DNA from: an uncultured Lachnospiraceae bacterium
GTDB taxonomy: Bacteria; Bacillota; Clostridia; Lachnospirales; Lachnospiraceae
Reading direction: 5' to 3'
NCBI GenBank assembly: GCA_902780405.1
Contig: CACZFI010000001.1
Coordinates: 248,001-312,000 of the forward strand
Length of the DNA stretch: 64,000 bases
Part shown: in pieces, positions 1 to 9,545 of the stretch
Numbering within the stretch: position 1 is the stretch's first letter
How the letters are laid out: each line of letters opens with the position of its first letter
The notes under the pieces: generated by a model
The model's input: the letters and a program-made list of their open reading frames with translations, nothing else
Database searches by the model: none
Told to the model about the DNA's origin: nothing
Made by a program: the position numbers and the translations under genes

Positions 1-1793
1 CCAGATTCCTCGGACTTGTAGGCGCTGACGCTGCAGACTATTGCGGTGACAAGGAGAAATTCATCGGCAGATACAGAGGTTACGGCAACCCCGTGGCTGT
101 AGAGACCGGTAAGCTCGGCAATGCATTAAACTATAACTCCAATTCCTGCGGATCTCTTAAGGCTGAGATCACACTTGAACCTGGAGAATCCAAGGAAATT
201 GCATTCATCCTTGCGATGAAGACCGATGCCGAGATGGATGAGATCATGGCTTCCTACAGCGACGTGGCTGCGGTTACATCGAAAGAGAAGCAGGAACTCA
301 TTGATGAGTGGCACGGAAGACTGATGAATCTTCAGGTAAATACCCCCAGCGAAGCATTCAATACCATGATCAACACATGGAACGCATATCAGTGCTTCCT
401 TACATTTACATGGTCGAGAGCCGCATCCTTCTCTTACTGCGGTCAGAGAAACGGATACGGATACAGAGATACCGTACAGGATATCCAGGGTATCATCCAT
501 CTTGCACCCGAGATGGCGAAGGAGAAGATCCGCTTCATGCTTTCCGCCCAGGTAGATAACGGCGGCGGGCTTCCTCTCGTGAAGTTCACACACAATGCAG
601 GTCATGAGGATACACCGGATGACGAGTCCTACGTAAAGGAGACGGGACATCCCGCTTATCGTGCGGACGACGCACTCTGGTTGTTCCCCACCGTATTCAA
701 GTATATGGCTGAGACCGGTGATGCCGACTTCCTGAAGGAGGAGATCCTTTTCGCAAACGGCGGAAAGGGCACCGTATACGAGCACTTAAAGCGTGCCATC
801 GATTTTTCCATGAATCATCTCGGAAACCACGGCATGCCTGCCGGACTTCATGCAGACTGGAACGACTGCTTAAGACTCGGCAAGCAGGGAGAGTCCACCT
901 TCGTGGCGTTCCAGCTTTACTATGCATTTAGCGTACTTCGCGGATTTGCCGTAAGACTCGGCGATGATGCGTATATTTCCTACATTGACGAAGAGCAGAA
1001 GAAGCTTTATGACAAACTGCAGTCCCTGTGCTGGAACGAGGATCGTTTTATCCGCGGATTCAAGGATGACGGACTTGTGATCGGTAAGAAGGGCGATCCC
1101 GAGGCTTCCATGTGGCTGAATCCCCAGTCATGGGCGGTTATCTCCGGCCTCGCTACTCCGGAGCAGGCCGAGAAGGCACTTGATTCCGTAAACAGAGAGC
1201 TGAATACACCTTACGGTGTGCGTCTGATGGCACCTTCCTACGTTAACCATGCATTTGAAGGCGCATTGATGCTTCTCTTCAACAAATCCACCAAGGAGAA
1301 CGGCGGTATCTTCTCACAGCCTCAGGGCTGGATCATCTTGGCTGAGTCCCTTCTCGGACACGGCAACAGAGCATTCACTTACTTCGAGGAAAGCTCTCCG
1401 GCCAGCATGAATGACAAGGCAGAGATCCGCTGCTTGGAGCCTTATTGCCACGGCCAGTTTACCGAGAGTTCCGACAGCCCCTTCGAGGGCAGAAGCCATG
1501 TACACTGGCTTACCGGTACGGCGTCTACCGTTATGGTTGGATGCGTCGAGGGTATCCTCGGTATCCGTCCCGACTTAGACGGTATCAAGCTTGCACCGGC
1601 TGTATCTTCCGATTGGAAGGAATTCACGATCGATAAGAACTTCCGCGGTAAGAAACTTCACATCACCGTGAAGAATCCGGATGGCAAGGAGAGCGGATTC
1701 ACATCCATGACCGTCAACGGAAAATCATACAGCGAGGCGTATATCCCTGCGGCTGACCTTGCCGATACAAACGATATCACGCTTGTACTTTAA
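1..1793 (+). CDS. GH94 glycoside phosphorylase, 5'-truncated (cellobiose phosphorylase-like)
   Basis: The frame is open from base 3 with no start codon, so the gene begins upstream; about 597 C-terminal residues are present of a family length near 800. GH94 enzymes split beta-linked disaccharides with inorganic phosphate, giving a sugar-1-phosphate and a free sugar in the cytoplasm and saving one ATP. Visible signatures are the GYRDTVQD segment (about 456-480), the DWNDCL segment (855-872) that carries the general-acid aspartate region in characterised members, and the WLTGTAS segment (about 1507-1527) in the phosphate-binding part of the (alpha/alpha)6 barrel. The C-terminal beta-sandwich end (GILGIRPDLDGIKLAP) is typical. 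Family assignment is firm. Whether it uses cellobiose, a cellodextrin, cellobionic acid or chitobiose cannot be decided here. It lies 23 bases before ftsK, an unrelated gene. Confidence 0.88.
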   Translation, partial: RFLGLVGADAADYCGDKEKFIGRYRGYGNPVAVETGKLGNALNYNSNSCGSLKAEITLEPGESKEIAFILAMKTDAEMDEIMASYSDVAAVTSKEKQELIDEWHGRLMNLQVNTPSEAFNTMINTWNAYQCFLTFTWSRAASFSYCGQRNGYGYRDTVQDIQGIIHLAPEMAKEKIRFMLSAQVDNGGGLPLVKFTHNAGHEDTPDDESYVKETGHPAYRADDALWLFPTVFKYMAETGDADFLKEEILFANGGKGTVYEHLKRAIDFSMNHLGNHGMPAGLHADWNDCLRLGKQGESTFVAFQLYYAFSVLRGFAVRLGDDAYISYIDEEQKKLYDKLQSLCWNEDRFIRGFKDDGLVIGKKGDPEASMWLNPQSWAVISGLATPEQAEKALDSVNRELNTPYGVRLMAPSYVNHAFEGALMLLFNKSTKENGGIFSQPQGWIILAESLLGHGNRAFTYFEESSPASMNDKAEIRCLEPYCHGQFTESSDSPFEGRSHVHWLTGTASTVMVGCVEGILGIRPDLDGIKLAPAVSSDWKEFTIDKNFRGKKLHITVKNPDGKESGFTSMTVNGKSYSEAYIPAADLADTNDITLVL

Positions 1794-1816
1794 TCCTTAG
1801 AACAGGAGCTGCGACA

Positions 1817-4456
1817 GTGGCATCAAAACCCGTAAACAAATCATCAGACAATCAAAAAAGCGTAACTGCTGAAATCCTTGAAAAACAGAGACAGAGGAGC
1901 AGAGAAAAGTGGGTCTTTGTAAGTCTCGCTGCGAATCTCTACTTCTTCCTGAGCAATTTCATTAATACGGGATTCCTTGGGAAGTACCTCTCGGCCCTGT
2001 TTTTCGGGCTCTTCGGCACGGTTACTTTTGTTCTTCCGATTTACTTTTTCTGGTCATCGGCGTCGTTTTTGTCCAACACCAAGGATGCCGAACGAAAGAT
2101 CGCAACCAAACGCGTGGTTTCCATCGCAATCTTCCTTGTGGCATTTGCTTTTATCATGCAGATGCTTCATGGAGCGAAGGGTGTTAAAATCACTTCCCTT
2201 TATATGGACGGCGCCAAGGATAAGAAGGGCGGCGGATTGATTTTAGGTGGCCTTCTGGTGTTGCTTCACAAGATCACCGGCGCTGTCGGCTGTATCATCC
2301 TGATACTGCTTTTACTCATCATCGGATTTATCGTTGTGATGGACAGATCCATGATCGAGACGGTCAAGAAACTGTTCAAACCGAAGTATGCGGATGATTT
2401 TGAAGAACAGGATCTTTCGGATGAAGACCTTTCGGCCATGAAAGAGCAGCGCGCAAAAAGGCGTGCGAAGAACAAAGGTGTATCTTTCACACATCTGAAT
2501 GTACTCGAAGACAAAAAGAAACCAAAGAAGAACCGTCCCGTACCCGAGGAGGAGATCCATGAACTCTCACCCGTAAGAAGCAATGACGTGCTTCCTTCCG
2601 GCGGCGGTGATTTCTGGGAAACACAGGACGTGCCTGCTCCTTTCGATGAGGATTCGGATATGTTCCCGAACGAGGAAGAGCAAGCAGAGGATGTAACCGT
2701 TTTAAAACCCGAGCGCAGAAAGAGAAGAACCAAGGCGGATGCGGAAGCATTGGAAAAAGAAACGGAAGCGGTAGAACAGACGATTCGCGATGCAGGGCAT
2801 ACCACTGCAACTGCGGTATCCGAGACGTCTTTTACAAAACCTTCCGTCTCCGTGATCAGCGGTGCAAGATTTACGGCACCCGCACCTGCAAGCGAATCAC
2901 CTGCCAAAAAGCAGAATTCTTCCGCTGCATCCGGAAGCACGACCGACAAAACTGCGGGTCCTGCAAAAAAGAAAGACCGCGCATCCTACAAGTTCCCGCC
3001 TCTTTCACTTCTTAAGGCGGCCAAGGGCGGAAGAAACGGAAGCGGAGATGCATCCGTCAAAGAAACCGCCATGAAATTAAAGACAACGCTCGAAAACTTC
3101 GGCGTTAATGTCACGGTGACCGGCTATAGTCAGGGACCTTCCGTGACGCGCTATGAGATTCAGCCCGAGCAGGGTGTCAAGGTTTCCAAGATCACCGGTC
3201 TTTCGGATGATCTGAAACTGGCGCTTGCCGCTGCGGATATCAGAATCGAAGCGCCGATTCCCGGAAAGAGCGCCATCGGAATCGAGGTTCCGAATAAAGA
3301 AAGTCAGCCTGTGACATTCAGGTCGCTCCTTGAGTCCGAAGCGTATAAAAACATCAGATCCAAGATCGCATTTGCGGTAGGAAAGGATATCGGCGGACAG
3401 GTGATCGTGGCAGATATTGCCAAGATGCCGCACTTACTGATTGCCGGCGCAACCGGTTCCGGTAAGTCCGTATGTATCAATACACTCATCATGAGTATCC
3501 TGTACAAGGCGCATCCCGATGACGTCAAGCTCATTATGATCGATCCGAAGCAGGTAGAACTTGCGGTATATAACGGTATCCCTCATATGCTGATCCCCGT
3601 GGTCACGGATCCGAAGAAGGCTGCGGGTGCGTTAAACTGGGCGGTTGCCGAGATGACCAGACGTTATCAGCTTTTCTCCCAGTATAATGTCAGAAATTTG
3701 GAAGGCTACAATGCCAAAGTCCTTTCCGTAACGGGAAGTGAAGAGGGCAACGAAGAACTGAAGAAAATGCCACAGATCGTCCTGATCGTAGACGAGTTGG
3801 CAGACTTGATGATGGTTGCACACGGCGAGGTAGAGGACGCGATCGTGCGGATCTCGCAGCTGGCCCGTGCAGCAGGCATTCATCTCGTGATCGCGACCCA
3901 GCGTCCCTCCGTGGATGTCATCACGGGTCTGATCAAGGCCAATGTTCCTTCGCGTATCGCCATGTCCGTATCTTCGGGCGTGGATTCCCGTACCATCCTT
4001 GATATGGTGGGTGCGGAGAAGCTTCTTGGCAAGGGCGATATGCTCTTTTATCCGACAGGCTATCCGAAGCCGGTACGTGTGCAGGGCGCATTTCTCTCGG
4101 ATGATGAGATTGCGGGAGTCTGCGATTTTCTGAAAGAGAAGAACGGTGAGACGGATTACGATGACAGTATCACCACGGAGATCGAAAGCGGCGCTGCAAG
4201 CGGACCTTCCGCAGTGGGCGGTTCCGGAAATGACTTAGACGAGTACTTTGCCGAAGCCGGCAAATTTATCATCTCCAAGGAGAAGGCTTCCATCGGTATG
4301 TTACAGCGCGTCTATAAGATCGGCTTTAACAGAGCTGCAAGGATTATGGACCAGCTTGCGGATGCCGGTGTGGTGGGACCCGAGGAGGGAACCAAGCCCA
4401 GGAAAGTCCTGATGACGGAAGAAGAATTTGAGAATTATATCGAGAACAATTTATAG
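1817..4456 (+). CDS. ftsK: DNA translocase FtsK/SpoIIIE
   Basis: Membrane-anchored hexameric ATPase that pumps DNA through the septum during division or spore formation. The 879 residues hold an N-terminal region of about four membrane segments (roughly 35-170), a long charged and Ala/Ser/Pro-rich linker (about 190-390), then the RecA-like motor with the Walker A motif GATGSGKS near residue 544 and the Walker B region [11 protein letters not shown]. The C-terminal winged-helix gamma domain (about 815-879, ending in [12 protein letters not shown]) reads the polarity sequences that steer the motor. The start is GTG at 1817, preceded by an AGGAG site at 1804-1808. The length fits clostridial FtsK/SpoIIIE. 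One cannot tell from sequence alone whether it serves vegetative division, sporulation or both. It is followed 17 bases later by fhs. Confidence 0.95.
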   Translation: MASKPVNKSSDNQKSVTAEILEKQRQRSREKWVFVSLAANLYFFLSNFINTGFLGKYLSALFFGLFGTVTFVLPIYFFWSSASFLSNTKDAERKIATKRVVSIAIFLVAFAFIMQMLHGAKGVKITSLYMDGAKDKKGGGLILGGLLVLLHKITGAVGCIILILLLLIIGFIVVMDRSMIETVKKLFKPKYADDFEEQDLSDEDLSAMKEQRAKRRAKNKGVSFTHLNVLEDKKKPKKNRPVPEEEIHELSPVRSNDVLPSGGGDFWETQDVPAPFDEDSDMFPNEEEQAEDVTVLKPERRKRRTKADAEALEKETEAVEQTIRDAGHTTATAVSETSFTKPSVSVISGARFTAPAPASESPAKKQNSSAASGSTTDKTAGPAKKKDRASYKFPPLSLLKAAKGGRNGSGDASVKETAMKLKTTLENFGVNVTVTGYSQGPSVTRYEIQPEQGVKVSKITGLSDDLKLALAAADIRIEAPIPGKSAIGIEVPNKESQPVTFRSLLESEAYKNIRSKIAFAVGKDIGGQVIVADIAKMPHLLIAGATGSGKSVCINTLIMSILYKAHPDDVKLIMIDPKQVELAVYNGIPHMLIPVVTDPKKAAGALNWAVAEMTRRYQLFSQYNVRNLEGYNAKVLSVTGSEEGNEELKKMPQIVLIVDELADLMMVAHGEVEDAIVRISQLARAAGIHLVIATQRPSVDVITGLIKANVPSRIAMSVSSGVDSRTILDMVGAEKLLGKGDMLFYPTGYPKPVRVQGAFLSDDEIAGVCDFLKEKNGETDYDDSITTEIESGAASGPSAVGGSGNDLDEYFAEAGKFIISKEKASIGMLQRVYKIGFNRAARIMDQLADAGVVGPEEGTKPRKVLMTEEEFENYIENNL

Positions 4457-4473
4457 ATTTAAAGGAGAACAAC

Positions 4474-6144
4474 ATGCTTAGTGATATTGAGATCGCGCAG
4501 TCCGCACAGATGCTTCCCATCAAGGAGGTTGCGGCATCCATCGGAATCACAGAGGATGATTTGGAGCTTTACGGTAAGTATAAGGCAAAGCTTTCAGAGG
4601 ACTATATCAAGAAGATTTCCAAGAATAAGGACGGTAAGCTGATCCTGGTTACCGCGATCAACCCCACGCCTGCGGGTGAAGGAAAGACGACGGTGACTGT
4701 AGGACTCGGCCAGGCTTTTGCCAAGATCGGAAAGAAGGCAGTGATCGCACTTCGCGAGCCTTCACTCGGTCCCTGTTTCGGCATCAAAGGCGGTGCTGCA
4801 GGCGGCGGTTATTCTCAGGTAGTACCTATGGACGAATTAAATCTTCACTTTACCGGAGATTTTCATGCCATTACATCCGCCAACAATCTGCTTGCTGCCA
4901 TGCTTGACAATCATATGCAGCAGGGCAATGCACTTCGCATCGATCCCAAGCGCATCATTCACAAGCGTTGTCTCGACATGAACGATCGTGTTCTTCGAAA
5001 TATCATCGTCGGTATGGGCAAACGCGCGGATGGCGTAGTAAGAGAAGACGGCTTTGTGATCACCGTGGCAACGGAGATTATGGCGATTCTCTGCCTCGCT
5101 GAGGATATCGAGGATTTGAGAAAACGTCTTTCCGAGATCATCGTAGCCTACAATGTAGACAATGAACCCGTGACTGCAGCGGATCTTAACTGTGTCGGTG
5201 CCATGACCGCGCTTCTTAAGGATGCGATCAAGCCGAACCTTGTTCAGACACTCGAGCACACACCGGCTATCGTACACGGAGGTCCTTTTGCGAATATCGC
5301 TCACGGTTGCAACTCCGTAAGAGCAACCAAGACGGCATTAAAACTTGCGGACTACGCAATCACGGAAGCAGGTTTCGGCGCTGATTTAGGTGCCGAAAAG
5401 TTCTTTGATATCAAGTGCAGAAAGGCCGGGATTGCACCCGATGCGGTTGTGATCGTGGCTACGGTGCGTGCACTGAAGTATAACGGCGGTGCGACGAAGG
5501 ACGAACTTTCCAAGGAAGATCTTCACGCACTTGCCAAGGGTATTCTTAATTTAGAGAAGCATATCGAAAATGTACAGCAGTACGGCGTACCCATTGTGGT
5601 AGCCGTGAATCGCTTTGTATCCGATACGGACAAGGAACTTTCCTTCATCGAGAATTTCTGCCACGATATGGGCTGCGAGTTCTCACTTGCCAATGTTTGG
5701 GAGAAGGGCGGCGAAGGCGGAATCGCACTTGCGGAAAAACTTGTATCCGTGATCGAGACAAAGCCTTCCAAGTTCAAGCCCTTGTATAAAGATGATCTTC
5801 CGCTTGCGGAAAAGATCAAAACAGTTGCGAAGAAGATCTACGGTGCCAAGGATGTTTCCTATACAAAAGAGGCAGAGAAGGCGCTAGCAAAGATTGAGGA
5901 ACTCGGATATGGCAAGCTTCCCGTCTGCATCGCCAAGAATCAGTATTCGCTTTCGGACGACCCTACGCTTCTCGGACGTCCCACAGGTTTTACCGTGAAT
6001 GTGAGAGAAGTATACGTAAGCGCAGGCGCAGGATTTGTGGTTGCGATCACCGGAACGATCATGACGATGCCCGGACTTCCGAAGAAGCCTGCGGCAGAGC
6101 GTATCGATGTAACCGAGGACGGTGTGATCACCGGACTGTTCTAA
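4474..6144 (+). CDS. fhs: Formate--tetrahydrofolate ligase
   Basis: Cytoplasmic enzyme that makes 10-formyl-tetrahydrofolate from formate, ATP and tetrahydrofolate, feeding purine and methionyl-tRNA formylation, or the methyl branch of the Wood-Ljungdahl pathway in acetogens. The 556 residues match the usual family length and carry the nucleotide-binding TPAGEGKTT motif near residue 66 and the conserved [20 protein letters not shown] stretch that follows it. An AAAGGAG site lies just before the ATG. The adjacent folD performs the next two steps of the same pathway, so the pair forms a one-carbon module. No other acetogenesis genes are in view, so a purely biosynthetic role is as likely as an acetogenic one. 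Confidence 0.98.
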   Translation: MLSDIEIAQSAQMLPIKEVAASIGITEDDLELYGKYKAKLSEDYIKKISKNKDGKLILVTAINPTPAGEGKTTVTVGLGQAFAKIGKKAVIALREPSLGPCFGIKGGAAGGGYSQVVPMDELNLHFTGDFHAITSANNLLAAMLDNHMQQGNALRIDPKRIIHKRCLDMNDRVLRNIIVGMGKRADGVVREDGFVITVATEIMAILCLAEDIEDLRKRLSEIIVAYNVDNEPVTAADLNCVGAMTALLKDAIKPNLVQTLEHTPAIVHGGPFANIAHGCNSVRATKTALKLADYAITEAGFGADLGAEKFFDIKCRKAGIAPDAVVIVATVRALKYNGGATKDELSKEDLHALAKGILNLEKHIENVQQYGVPIVVAVNRFVSDTDKELSFIENFCHDMGCEFSLANVWEKGGEGGIALAEKLVSVIETKPSKFKPLYKDDLPLAEKIKTVAKKIYGAKDVSYTKEAEKALAKIEELGYGKLPVCIAKNQYSLSDDPTLLGRPTGFTVNVREVYVSAGAGFVVAITGTIMTMPGLPKKPAAERIDVTEDGVITGLF

Positions 6145-6157
6145 TCGGGAGGACATT

Positions 6158-7000
6158 ATGGCACTTAGAATTGACGGAAAAAGAATCTCTCAGGAGATCA
6201 AAGACGAATTAAAAGAAGAGGTCGCATCTCTTAAGGCTGCAGGCAAGGAAATCTGCCTTGCGGTCATCCAGGTGGGCAACGACCCCGCGTCCACCGTATA
6301 TGTGGGCAATAAGAAAAAAGCGTGTGAGTATATCGGCATCAAGTCTCTTTCCTATGAGCTCCCCGAGTCAACAAGCGAGGACGAGCTGCTTGATATCATT
6401 AAGAAATTAAATGAGGACGACAGTGTTCACGGAATCCTCGTTCAGCTCCCGCTTCCCGCGCATATGAGCGAAGACAAGGTGATCGATGCGATCTCGCCCG
6501 CAAAGGATGTGGACGGTTTCCACGTACAGAGCGTGGGAGCACTTTCCATTGGAAAGCCCGGCTTCGTGTCCTGTACACCTGCGGGTGTGATCCAGCTTCT
6601 CAAGAGAAGCAATATTGAAATCGAAGGCAAGGAGTGCGTGGTTGTCGGAAGAAGCAATATTGTCGGAAAGCCGATGTCCATCCTGCTTCTTCGCGAGAAC
6701 GGAACGGTGACGGTATGTCATTCGAGAACCAGGGATTTAAAAGAAGTCTGCAAGCGTGCCGACATCCTGGTGGTTGCCATCGGCAAGCCGAAGATGATTG
6801 ACGCATCCTATGTCAAAGAGGGTGCGACCGTGATCGATGTGGGTATCCACAGAGATGAGAACGGAAAACTGTGCGGTGACTGTGATTTCGCAAGCATCGA
6901 GCCTGTGTCCGGTGCGATCACTCCGGTACCCGGCGGTGTCGGTCCCATGACGATCGCCATGCTGATGTACAATTGTGTGGAAGCCGGTAAGAATGCATGA
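6158..7000 (+). CDS. folD: Bifunctional methylene-THF dehydrogenase / methenyl-THF cyclohydrolase
   Basis: Interconverts 10-formyl-, 5,10-methenyl- and 5,10-methylene-tetrahydrofolate using NAD(P). The 280-residue length is normal. Visible family signatures are the VYVGNKKKACEYIGI stretch with the active-site lysine/tyrosine region, VQLPLPAHM, the DVDGFH segment, VVGRSNIVGKPMSILLL of the dinucleotide-binding domain and the C-terminal PVPGGVGPMTIAML. It starts 13 bases after fhs behind a GGGAGG-like site and overlaps rimO by four bases (ATGA), indicating translational coupling. Together with fhs it links formate to one-carbon metabolism. Confidence 0.98.
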   Translation: MALRIDGKRISQEIKDELKEEVASLKAAGKEICLAVIQVGNDPASTVYVGNKKKACEYIGIKSLSYELPESTSEDELLDIIKKLNEDDSVHGILVQLPLPAHMSEDKVIDAISPAKDVDGFHVQSVGALSIGKPGFVSCTPAGVIQLLKRSNIEIEGKECVVVGRSNIVGKPMSILLLRENGTVTVCHSRTRDLKEVCKRADILVVAIGKPKMIDASYVKEGATVIDVGIHRDENGKLCGDCDFASIEPVSGAITPVPGGVGPMTIAMLMYNCVEAGKNA

Positions 7001-8322
7001 ATATATTAATGGTGTCTCTCGGCTGTGACAAGAATCTCTGTGACAGCGAGACCATGCTCGGCATTCTGGCCGAACGACATATGAATATCGTAAACGATGA
7101 ACATGAGGCGGATGTTGTGATCGTCAACACCTGCAGCTTCATCAAGGATGCCATGGAGGAAAGCATCAACACTCTGATCGAGATGGGGCAGTTGAAGCAG
7201 GAGAATCTCAGATACCTGATCGCCTGCGGATGCCTTGCGGAGCGCTACAAGGACGAACTCCTTGCCGAGATTCCCGAGGTTGATGCGGTGGTCGGAACCA
7301 CAGCATTTGATAAGATCGCCGATGTGATCGAGTCGCTCATCGCCAAGGATCAAAAGAAAGAATTCTTTGAACCGGTTGACAGACTTGCAACCTCGGATGC
7401 GAGAAGGATCATCACCTCCGGTACTTTCATGGGATATTTAAAGATCGCCGAGGGCTGCAGCAAGCGCTGTACCTATTGCATTATTCCCAAACTTCGCGGA
7501 AACTACCGGAGTGTTCCCATGGAAAAGCTCCTTGCGGAAGCGGAGAATATGGCAAGTCAGGGAATCAAAGAACTGATCCTGGTTGCGCAGGAGACGACGT
7601 GCTACGGACTCGATCTTTACGGGGAAAAGCGCCTTCCGGAACTGATTCGTAAGATTGCCGAAATCGAAGGGATTGAGTGGATACGTCTTCTGTACGCTTA
7701 TCCGGAAGAGATCACGGACGAGCTGATCGAAACCTTCCGCGATGAAAAGAAACTGCTTCCTTATATTGACATGCCGATTCAGCATTGTTCGGATTCGGTA
7801 TTAAAACGTATGGGTCGACGAACCAATAAGGCTTCCATCAAAGAAGTGATCGGAAAGCTTAGAAATGCCAGACCCGAGATTGCGATTCGCACAAGTCTGA
7901 TTGCCGGATTTCCCGGAGAAACGGATGCGGATCACGAGGAGCTTATGGAATTCCTCGATGAGATGGAACTTACCCATGTCGGTACATTTACCTATTCGAG
8001 AGAAGAGGGTACACCTGCCTTCGATATGGTGGATCAGGTTCCGGAGGAAGTAGCCGAGCGATATCGAGACGAGATCATGGAACTCTGTATGGAGATCTCC
8101 ACGGACAGAAATGAAGCGCTGATCGGACAGACACTGTCCGTGATCGTGGAAGGATATTCACCGGATGAGGATGTCTATGTGGGACGTACCTATATGGATG
8201 CGCCGGGTGTAGACGGACTTTGCTTTTTTACCTCACCCTACGAGCCGATTTCCGGAAGCATTGTGGATGTTTTGATCGAGAAGGCCGGACCCTATGATCT
8301 GGCGGGATCGATCGTTCAATAA
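6997..8322 (+). CDS. rimO: Ribosomal protein S12 methylthiotransferase RimO
   Basis: Radical-SAM enzyme that adds a methylthio group to a conserved aspartate of ribosomal protein S12. The N-terminal UPF0004 domain begins with SLGCDKNLCDSE, the RimO-type signature (the paralogue MiaB has a different one). The radical-SAM cluster motif is CSKRCTYC, at about residues 154-161, and a C-terminal TRAM-like RNA/protein-binding domain covers about 375-441. Length 441 is as expected. The second N-terminal cluster cysteines are present (NTCSF, ACGCLAERY). It overlaps folD by four bases and is followed 21 bases later by pgsA. Confidence 0.96.
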   Translation: MNILMVSLGCDKNLCDSETMLGILAERHMNIVNDEHEADVVIVNTCSFIKDAMEESINTLIEMGQLKQENLRYLIACGCLAERYKDELLAEIPEVDAVVGTTAFDKIADVIESLIAKDQKKEFFEPVDRLATSDARRIITSGTFMGYLKIAEGCSKRCTYCIIPKLRGNYRSVPMEKLLAEAENMASQGIKELILVAQETTCYGLDLYGEKRLPELIRKIAEIEGIEWIRLLYAYPEEITDELIETFRDEKKLLPYIDMPIQHCSDSVLKRMGRRTNKASIKEVIGKLRNARPEIAIRTSLIAGFPGETDADHEELMEFLDEMELTHVGTFTYSREEGTPAFDMVDQVPEEVAERYRDEIMELCMEISTDRNEALIGQTLSVIVEGYSPDEDVYVGRTYMDAPGVDGLCFFTSPYEPISGSIVDVLIEKAGPYDLAGSIVQ

Positions 8323-8343
8323 TATGACAGCGAGGACAAGCAT

Positions 8344-8886
8344 ATGAACTTACCCAATAAACTCACCATACTTCGCATGTGTATGATACCGTTCTTCTTG
8401 GTGTTTCTTATGGTGCCGGGAATCCCTTACGGCAACTGGATCTCCGTGGCGATCTTTATCCTTGCGAGCCTAACGGATATGTTTGACGGAAAGATCGCAA
8501 GAAAGTACAATCTGATCACGGATTTCGGTAAATTTATGGATCCGCTTGCGGACAAATTACTGGTGTGCTCGGCCATGATCGCTCTGATCGAACTGGACAG
8601 GATCCCGGCTTGGGTTGTGATCGTAATAATCGCAAGAGAGTTTATCATAAGCGGATTCCGACTTGTTGCCGCAGACAACGGTGTTGTGATTGCCGCCGGA
8701 TGGTGGGGTAAGGTGAAGACCGTTGTACAGATGGTTATGATCATCATCCTGATCTGCAACTTTGAAGGAGATTTCTTCTTCGTGCTCGGACAGATCGGTA
8801 TCTACTTATCTCTGGTACTTACTGTGGTATCGCTGATCGATTACCTGGTAAGAAACAAAGAAGTCCTGACAAAGGGGTCAAAGTGA
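8344..8886 (+). CDS. pgsA: CDP-diacylglycerol--glycerol-3-phosphate 3-phosphatidyltransferase
   Basis: Integral membrane enzyme that makes phosphatidylglycerol phosphate from CDP-diacylglycerol and glycerol-3-phosphate, the committed step to phosphatidylglycerol and cardiolipin. The CDP-alcohol phosphotransferase motif is complete: DMFDGKIARKYN followed by FGKFMDPLADK. Around it are about five hydrophobic segments in 180 residues. The N-terminal NLPNKLTILRM is typical of PgsA. It precedes the CinA-type gene with essentially no gap; the rimO-pgsA-cinA order is common in Firmicutes. Confidence 0.95.
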   Translation: MNLPNKLTILRMCMIPFFLVFLMVPGIPYGNWISVAIFILASLTDMFDGKIARKYNLITDFGKFMDPLADKLLVCSAMIALIELDRIPAWVVIVIIAREFIISGFRLVAADNGVVIAAGWWGKVKTVVQMVMIIILICNFEGDFFFVLGQIGIYLSLVLTVVSLIDYLVRNKEVLTKGSK

Positions 8887-9383
8887 TGAAAGAGACAGAA
8901 CATTCGGTTGAACAGCAGCTAGTAGATCTGCTTCGTGAAAAACACATGACCGTTACGACTGCGGAAAGTCTGACAGGCGGACTTGTCGCAGCGACGATTG
9001 TGGACGTACCCGGAGCTTCGGAGGTTTTACGCGAAGCATATATCACTTATGCGGAAAGCTCAAAGATGAGGATTTTGTCCGTGCCCGAGGAGACCATCAG
9101 ACTCCACGGTGTGGTTTCGGAGCGATGCGCAAGAGATATGGTGAAGGGCGTGGCAGAACTTGCCGGTGCCGACTGCGCCATCTCTGTTACAGGAATTGCG
9201 GGACCGGACGGAGGAAGTATCGAAAAGCCGGTAGGCACTGTCTTTGCCGGATTTAAGATCCGCAACAGAAACTGGGTCAGAGAGTTTCATTTTGACGGTG
9301 ACAGAGAGCAGGTGCGCAGGCAGACTGTACAGGCTGTACTCGAAGAACTTCTGTTTCAGTTAAGGGCTGTCAGGATCGCTTAA
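8886..9383 (+). CDS. pncC: CinA C-terminal-domain protein, nicotinamide-nucleotide amidohydrolase
   Basis: Small stand-alone form of the CinA C-terminal domain, which in characterised members deamidates nicotinamide mononucleotide in pyridine nucleotide salvage. Recognised by TTAESLTGGLVAATIVDVPG near the start and SVTGIAGPDGG near residue 100. About 165 residues match the PncC form; the N-terminal molybdopterin-binding-like domain of full CinA is absent. Two starts are possible: GTG 8883 or ATG 8886. I prefer ATG 8886, which sits eight bases behind GGGG at 8874-8877 and overlaps the pgsA stop as TGATG. A strong terminator follows, so this is the last gene of the first operon. Confidence 0.92.
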   Translation: MKETEHSVEQQLVDLLREKHMTVTTAESLTGGLVAATIVDVPGASEVLREAYITYAESSKMRILSVPEETIRLHGVVSERCARDMVKGVAELAGADCAISVTGIAGPDGGSIEKPVGTVFAGFKIRNRNWVREFHFDGDREQVRRQTVQAVLEELLFQLRAVRIA

Positions 9384-9409
9384 GTATCGTTTGATGAAGG
9401 AAACATTCG

Positions 9410-9436
9410 GCGGATACCGTATGGTATCCGCTTTTT
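9410..9436 (+). terminator. Intrinsic terminator after pncC
   Basis: Perfect 9-bp stem (GCGGATACC with GGTATCCGC), loop GTAT, then TTTTT. It ends the ftsK-fhs-folD-rimO-pgsA-pncC transcript and isolates it from the decarboxylase operon. Confidence 0.92.
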
Positions 9437-9457
9437 CCTTCTTATAAAAAGAATTGC

Positions 9458-9486
9458 TTGCAAATTAAGACCAAAAGTCATAGAAT
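9458..9486 (+). promoter_or_regulatory. Sigma-70-type promoter of the decarboxylase operon
   Basis: TTGCAA at 9458-9463 and TAGAAT at 9481-9486 with a 17-base spacer, in an AT-rich gap right after a terminator and about 60 bases before the first operon gene. No other promoter-like site is seen in the gap. Confidence 0.75.
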
Positions 9487-9545
9487 ATATACTCGGAAGA
9501 AATTGGGCTTTCGCTCATAATTTATAAAAATACGGAGGATAAGAA

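Noticed and set aside
2266..2949. 227-residue minus-strand frame within ftsK
   Set aside because: Serine-rich shadow of the low-complexity FtsK linker; no ribosome site, and ftsK is intact on the + strand.
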